From assembly GCA_009694375.1 (NCBI GenBank), contig SHVB01000003.1, positions 124,001 to 188,000 on the forward strand: a stretch of 64,000 bases of DNA, in the 5' to 3' direction. Positions 60,021 through 64,000 of the stretch are shown here, piece by piece (positions within the stretch are counted from its first letter, which is position 1; each line of letters begins with the position of its first letter). Source of the stretch: Acidimicrobiia bacterium (GTDB lineage Bacteria; Actinomycetota; Acidimicrobiia; Acidimicrobiales; VFJN01). The notes under the pieces are model-generated. The model saw only the letters and a list, made by a program, of their open reading frames with translations, searched no databases and was not told the DNA's origin. The position numbers and the translations under genes are program-made.

Positions 60021-61635
60021 CGCCCCTCCCCGCCCGCTGCGTTCCGTGGGTGGCGGTAGCGACCGCCCAGCGGTAATCAGCCTTACCCGCCGGAGAGCGC
60101 ATCACTCGGTCCACGACCACCAGATGCTTGGGCAGCTTGTAACCCGCCAACTGGCCCCGGCAGTGCGTCACGATCTCCTCCAGTGATGCCGAGGTACCGG
60201 GGGCAAACTGCACGACCGCGGTCACCACGCTCCCCCAACGCTCGTCAGGCACGCCCACCACCAGCACATCGGCCACCTCGGGATGCCCGTGGATGATCCC
60301 TTCGACCTCCTCGGGGTGCACCTTTTCGCCCCCCGTGTTGATAGAAGTGGACCCCCGGCCGAGCAGTTCCACCGAGCCGTCCTTGGCCACCTTGGCGAGG
60401 TCACCGGTGATCAGCCAACGCTCGCCGTCCACCATGAGAAACGTCGCTTCCGTCTTCACCGGATCGCGGTAGTACTCGAGGGGTAGCCGGCCGCCGGTAA
60501 CGATGCGGCCCACCACCCCGTCACCGGGCACGACCGGCCGATCCTCGTCGTCGAGCACCAAAAACGGCTTGGAACCAGCGGTGGAAAACCGAATGGGTCC
60601 CGACGCCGGCACATCGTTGGCCCCCACCCTCGACGAGCCCTGGATGCCCGCCTCCGACGAACCAAAACCATCGGCCACCATCACGTTGGGGAATCGGTCC
60701 AGGATGCGCACCTTACAACCGGTAGACATCGGCGCCCCTCCGTTGGAGATAGCAAAGACGCTGGAGATGTCGGGGCGCTCCGGACCAGGCATGGCGTCCC
60801 AGGCGTCGAGCAAAGGCTTGGCTACCGCATCGCCCACGACGGTGAGCAGGTTCACCTTCTCCGCCGCCACGGTGCGCCAGACCTTCGCCGGATCGAGAGA
60901 TCCCTCCATCAGCACGATGGTGCCCCCGGCAAAGAACCACATAAACGACGTCCACTGAGCGGCCGCGTGCATCAACGGCGCCAACGGTAGGTACGTCACG
61001 CCATCGCCGATGCGAGCCGGCAGTTCTCCCGGAGTGGTCACCTCCCCCTCCATCCGCATGGGGTCACCGCCCCCGATACAGGAGAAGAATGCGTCACCGT
61101 GACGCCACACCACCCCTTTCGGCAGACCCGTGGTGCCGCCGGTGTAGATGATGTAGTGGTCGTCATCGCCCCGTTCCGGTACGGAGGGCCGGGACGACGC
61201 CGACGCCATCAGAGCCGCCTCGTACATTTCGCCCGTCTCCAACGTCCACACCCGCTGATCAAGTTCCGGCAGGATCTGGGCGAGGACGGGTTGGTGCTGC
61301 GGACCGTGGAGCACCCCAACCGTGTCGCTGTCGTTCAGTAGATGGCGCAGTTCGCCCGCCACATAGCGATAACTCACGTTGATCGGGACAGCCCGAATCT
61401 TGAAGCAGGCCAGCATCGCCTCGATGTACTCGGCACAGTTCTCTAGGTAGAGGCCCACGTGATGGCCCGGCCCCACCCCTCGGCCCGTCAGGTGATGGGC
61501 CAATCGGTTAGCCCGCTCGTCGAGTTGGTTGTAGGTACGACGTTGCTCTCCCACCACAAGAGCCTCGCGATCCCCTACGGCATCAACGGCCATCTCCCAG
61601 AGATCGGCGAAATTGAAGGAGGCCGGGCCGCTCAT
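60007..61635 (-). CDS. Acyl-CoA synthetase, FadD19/FadD17-like
   Basis: 542 aa. ANL-family ligase: YIIYTGGTTGLPKGVVWRH, DGFGSSEAG, GERWLITGDLAKV, GRGSTSINTGGEKVHPEEVE, and catalytic Lys in RSPAGKADYRW. The GGTTG version of the P-loop and the VVWRH context are features I associate with mycobacterial FadD17/FadD19, which activate sterol side-chain acids. Eleven bases after the cyclase-family gene on the same strand; probably one operon. Confidence 0.85.
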   Translation of the reverse strand: MSGPASFNFADLWEMAVDAVGDREALVVGEQRRTYNQLDERANRLAHHLTGRGVGPGHHVGLYLENCAEYIEAMLACFKIRAVPINVSYRYVAGELRHLLNDSDTVGVLHGPQHQPVLAQILPELDQRVWTLETGEMYEAALMASASSRPSVPERGDDDHYIIYTGGTTGLPKGVVWRHGDAFFSCIGGGDPMRMEGEVTTPGELPARIGDGVTYLPLAPLMHAAAQWTSFMWFFAGGTIVLMEGSLDPAKVWRTVAAEKVNLLTVVGDAVAKPLLDAWDAMPGPERPDISSVFAISNGGAPMSTGCKVRILDRFPNVMVADGFGSSEAGIQGSSRVGANDVPASGPIRFSTAGSKPFLVLDDEDRPVVPGDGVVGRIVTGGRLPLEYYRDPVKTEATFLMVDGERWLITGDLAKVAKDGSVELLGRGSTSINTGGEKVHPEEVEGIIHGHPEVADVLVVGVPDERWGSVVTAVVQFAPGTSASLEEIVTHCRGQLAGYKLPKHLVVVDRVMRSPAGKADYRWAVATATHGTQRAGRGVSES

Positions 61636-61645
61636 GGGTGGTATC

Positions 61646-62584
61646 TCATTTGATGGCTACCGGGTTGACCGGTGCGCCAGTGCCCCCGGTGATGGGCTCA
61701 GGGTTAGCCACCAGCAACATCTCGTAGACGCCGTCGGCGGCGCAGTGGGTGGCGAGCGCCTCCAAATCGAAATTCTGCCCCTGGGTGAGGCCCATATCAC
61801 GCAGTTGGATCATGTGAACCGGGAACATCAAGTCGGGGTCCTCGCAGGGATACACCTCCATCGTCAACGTATCGATCGCTACCGCCGCGATGTCATGGCG
61901 ATGGAACCATCGGATGCTGCGCATGCTCAGACCGGGTTGGTCGCCGAGAAGATACCCCTCACGATCCTGGCGCTTGAAGTAGGTCATCTGCCCGGTGCGC
62001 ACGAGGATGACGTCGCCCGGGTGGGGCTGAACCCCCGCCTGTTCCAGAGCCAGATCGAGATCTTCCTCGGTGATCGGATAGCCAGGGGGCAGGATCTCAT
62101 GACCCAGAGCGCGGGGGACGTCCAACAGAATGGCCCGGCTCACAATATTCCTCACCTTGTGGATCCCGCATCGGGTGGCCCCGTTCTCGGCGGTAACACT
62201 CTCGGACGGAAAGCCGTTGTAGATAAAGCCTCCGTAGCTCACGTGCGCCAGACCGTCCCAGTGGGTACAGGACTGCAGACCCATGGTGATCGTGTCGTCG
62301 CTCCAGCAGGCCGTTGCGTCGGCATCACCGCCGGTGTAGTTGGCGTTGATGGCCACCATCGTGTGCAACGGATTGATACGGCCCGGGATCGTGCCAAGTT
62401 GCGGACCGTTGGCGTCGAGCCGAATAGCCAAGGGGATACGGACACCCGTGCGGGCGGCGGCGATGCCCCGCACGACGGCCGCTTCGTCGATCAGATTGAG
62501 GGTGCCGATCTCGTCGCCCTCACCCCAGCGACCCCAGTTGGATACCTCAGCCGCCAGATCGTGGAGTGCATTGGTCTGCGCCAT
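61646..62584 (-). CDS. Cyclase-family (PF04199) metal-dependent hydrolase
   Basis: 312 aa from ATG 62584. The cyclase/kynurenine-formamidase-like fold has a metal motif here in the form CTHWDGLAHV and the later PGDVILVRTG. Such enzymes hydrolyse amides or lactones; a ring-opening role in a catabolic pathway with the FadD partner is plausible but unproven. A TAGACA hexamer lies eight bases upstream of the ATG. The longer frame to 62683 crosses the divergent gene start and is rejected. Confidence 0.83.
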   Translation of the reverse strand: MAQTNALHDLAAEVSNWGRWGEGDEIGTLNLIDEAAVVRGIAAARTGVRIPLAIRLDANGPQLGTIPGRINPLHTMVAINANYTGGDADATACWSDDTITMGLQSCTHWDGLAHVSYGGFIYNGFPSESVTAENGATRCGIHKVRNIVSRAILLDVPRALGHEILPPGYPITEEDLDLALEQAGVQPHPGDVILVRTGQMTYFKRQDREGYLLGDQPGLSMRSIRWFHRHDIAAVAIDTLTMEVYPCEDPDLMFPVHMIQLRDMGLTQGQNFDLEALATHCAADGVYEMLLVANPEPITGGTGAPVNPVAIK

Positions 62585-62663
62585 AACATGGGTGTCTAGC
62601 CCACCTGGCCCCGCCCCGGGGACCGAACCAGCGGGCGCGATGGAACCACCCGAGGAGCCCGAC

Positions 62664-64000
62664 ATGGTCAGCACCCAGAACAAGTGGCTATCCGGGGCCT
62701 ACGCCCCCATCGACGGTGACGTCACCGCCACCGAACTCGTGGTGGAGGGAACGCTCCCGGAAGAACTCGAGGGCCGCTATCTGCGCAATGGCCCGAACCC
62801 GATTACTGCGGTGAACCCCGCCACCCACCACTGGTTTGCCGGGGACGGCATGGTGCATGGGCTTCGACTCGGCGGCGGACGAGCGGACTGGTACCGCGCC
62901 CGCATGGTGCGCTCCACCAGGGTTAGCGAACTTCTCGGGGAGATTCCGGCCCCCGGCGAGCGCCACGCCAACATGGATACCGCCAACACCAACGTGATCG
63001 GCTTGGGCGGCCAGACCTTTGCCCTCGTGGAAGCCGGTGCCCGCCCCGTCGAATTGACCTACGCCCTCGAGACCGTTCAGCACTCCGACTTCGCCGGTGG
63101 TCTCCCCCACGGTTACAGCGCCCACCCCAAGGTGGACCCCGTGACCGGCGACCGCCACGCCATCTCCTACCACTGGAGCATCCCGCACCTCGAGTACTCC
63201 GTCATCAGCGGCGATGGCGTGGTGAAGCACCTATCGCCCGTCGAGGTGTCCGATGGACCAATGGTGCACGACTGCTCGATCACGGCTCGATGGGTCGTGG
63301 TCTACGACCTGCCGGTGACCTTCAATCTCGACGCCGCCGTGCAAGGCGGTGGGTTCCCCTACTCCTGGAGTGAGGATCGAACCGCCCGCATCGGGCTCAT
63401 CCCCCTCGGTGGTTCGGGTTCCGAGGTGCGCTGGTTTGAGGTGGCCCCGTGCTACGTGTTCCATGCCCTCAACGCCCATGACCAAGGCGACACGGTGGTG
63501 ATCGACATCGTCCGCTACGACCGGATGTTCGATGCCCAAGCGCTCGGCCCGGATGACGATGCGCCGCTGCTGTGGCGCTGGCGAATCGATACCGTCACCG
63601 GCAGGGTGCACGAGCAGCAGCTGAGCGATCAGCCGCTGGAGTTCCCGCGGGTGGACGAGCGAGTGGTCGGTCGCCAACATCGTTGGGGTTATGGCTCTGA
63701 AGTCCGTCGCCGAGATCAGGACAACAGTTTCGGCGGAAACCTGATCCGCATCGATGGCCCATCGGGTGACCTCCTACGCGTCGAGTTAGGACCAGGCCGA
63801 GCGGCGGGCGAATGGGTCATGGTCCCGCGCCATGTCACCGCCGCCGAGGACGACGGTTGGCTCATGAGTTTCGTGCACGACACCGCTACGCAGCGCAGCG
63901 AACTGCTGGTGCTCTCCGCCTTGGACCCGACCGGCGACCCGGTTGCGCGCGTGCAACTACCCAACCGCGTGCCGCTTGGCTTCCATGGCAACTGGGTACC
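62664..64000 (+). CDS. Carotenoid oxygenase family protein, 3' end outside window
   Basis: The frame stays open from ATG 62664 (GAGGAG six bases upstream) to the window end, at least 445 codons. Carotenoid cleavage dioxygenase/lignostilbene dioxygenase fold: YLRNGPNPITAVNP, WFAGDGMVHGLRL, and the four Fe(II) His in YSAHPKVDP, MVHDCSIT, VFHALNAHD and, just before the edge, GFHGNW. All four ligands are therefore present. It should cleave a C=C bond in a carotenoid or stilbene-like compound. Divergent from the cyclase-family gene. Confidence 0.92.
   Translation, partial: MVSTQNKWLSGAYAPIDGDVTATELVVEGTLPEELEGRYLRNGPNPITAVNPATHHWFAGDGMVHGLRLGGGRADWYRARMVRSTRVSELLGEIPAPGERHANMDTANTNVIGLGGQTFALVEAGARPVELTYALETVQHSDFAGGLPHGYSAHPKVDPVTGDRHAISYHWSIPHLEYSVISGDGVVKHLSPVEVSDGPMVHDCSITARWVVVYDLPVTFNLDAAVQGGGFPYSWSEDRTARIGLIPLGGSGSEVRWFEVAPCYVFHALNAHDQGDTVVIDIVRYDRMFDAQALGPDDDAPLLWRWRIDTVTGRVHEQQLSDQPLEFPRVDERVVGRQHRWGYGSEVRRRDQDNSFGGNLIRIDGPSGDLLRVELGPGRAAGEWVMVPRHVTAAEDDGWLMSFVHDTATQRSELLVLSALDPTGDPVARVQLPNRVPLGFHGNWV

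Noticed and set aside
1-64000. tRNA, rRNA or CRISPR loci
   Set aside because: Gaps between genes are short, and none showed a tRNA cloverleaf, rRNA-like sequence or regularly spaced direct repeats with unique spacers.

Overview
The window is high-GC DNA packed with genes on both strands, and it reads as one stretch of chromosome from an actinobacterium, most likely class Acidimicrobiia. The markers are a mycothiol conjugate amidase (mca), the F420-pathway guanylyltransferase cofC, an actinobacterial ImuA'/ImuB/DnaE2 mutasome, an Rpf-like secreted muralytic enzyme, a WS/DGAT acyltransferase, and many acyl-CoA and PF04909 amidohydrolase genes. This placement is inferred from gene content. No rRNA, tRNA or CRISPR was seen.

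Layout. 1-6.4 kb: small conserved genes (a YdjC-like deacetylase entering from the left edge, a cupredoxin-like lipoprotein, SCP2, mca, a broken DUF1028 gene, a PhoU/TrkA-C protein, a PEBP lipoprotein). 6.4-16.5 kb: the DNA-damage mutasome in two places, dnaE2 (6460-9813) and imuA'-imuB (14168-16436). Each has the same SOS promoter, with a LexA-type box between the -35 and -10 hexamers. A hydrolase, an amidohydrolase, a rhomboid protease and a GlcD-like oxidase lie between them. 16.5-25.5 kb: an amidohydrolase behind a KstR-like operator, a secreted SGNH hydrolase, an acyl-CoA dehydrogenase, a Baeyer-Villiger-type monooxygenase, and an rnhB/membrane protein/nadR-like operon. 25.5-42.9 kb: metabolism and housekeeping (C69 hydrolase, PPK2, GH38 mannosidase, class III cyclase, gpsA, cofC-PIG-L, YqgE, WS/DGAT, PIN-PhoH ATPase and several unknown proteins). 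43-51.2 kb and 60-64 kb: CoA-linked catabolism (CoA transferase, a two-domain FadE34-like dehydrogenase, SDR, two acyl-CoA synthetases, a cyclase-family hydrolase, and a carotenoid oxygenase leaving the right edge), with an Rpf gene behind a CRP-type site. 56.7-59.5 kb: a csoR-copZ-copA copper-efflux operon.

The most unusual feature is a 3,692-bp insertion (52173-55864) that splits an EamA transporter gene. It has an 8-bp target duplication (CTTGGAAC) and 14-bp terminal inverted repeats with 13 matches. Removing it and one copy of the duplication restores the eamA frame exactly. No recognisable transposase lies inside. The cargo is a lipoprotein-like gene, a secreted protein, tiny membrane proteins, a beta-lactamase-fold hydrolase with Cys in place of the nucleophilic Ser, and an SCP2-like protein, the last genes being coupled by TTGA and ATGA overlaps.

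A second theme is promoter architecture. Many genes have a TANNNT hexamer ending 6-8 bases before the start codon and no Shine-Dalgarno, which points to leaderless transcripts. This helped place several starts, including moving dnaE2 to 9813. Single-base frame disruptions at about 2815 and about 54596 could be real decay or sequencing error.
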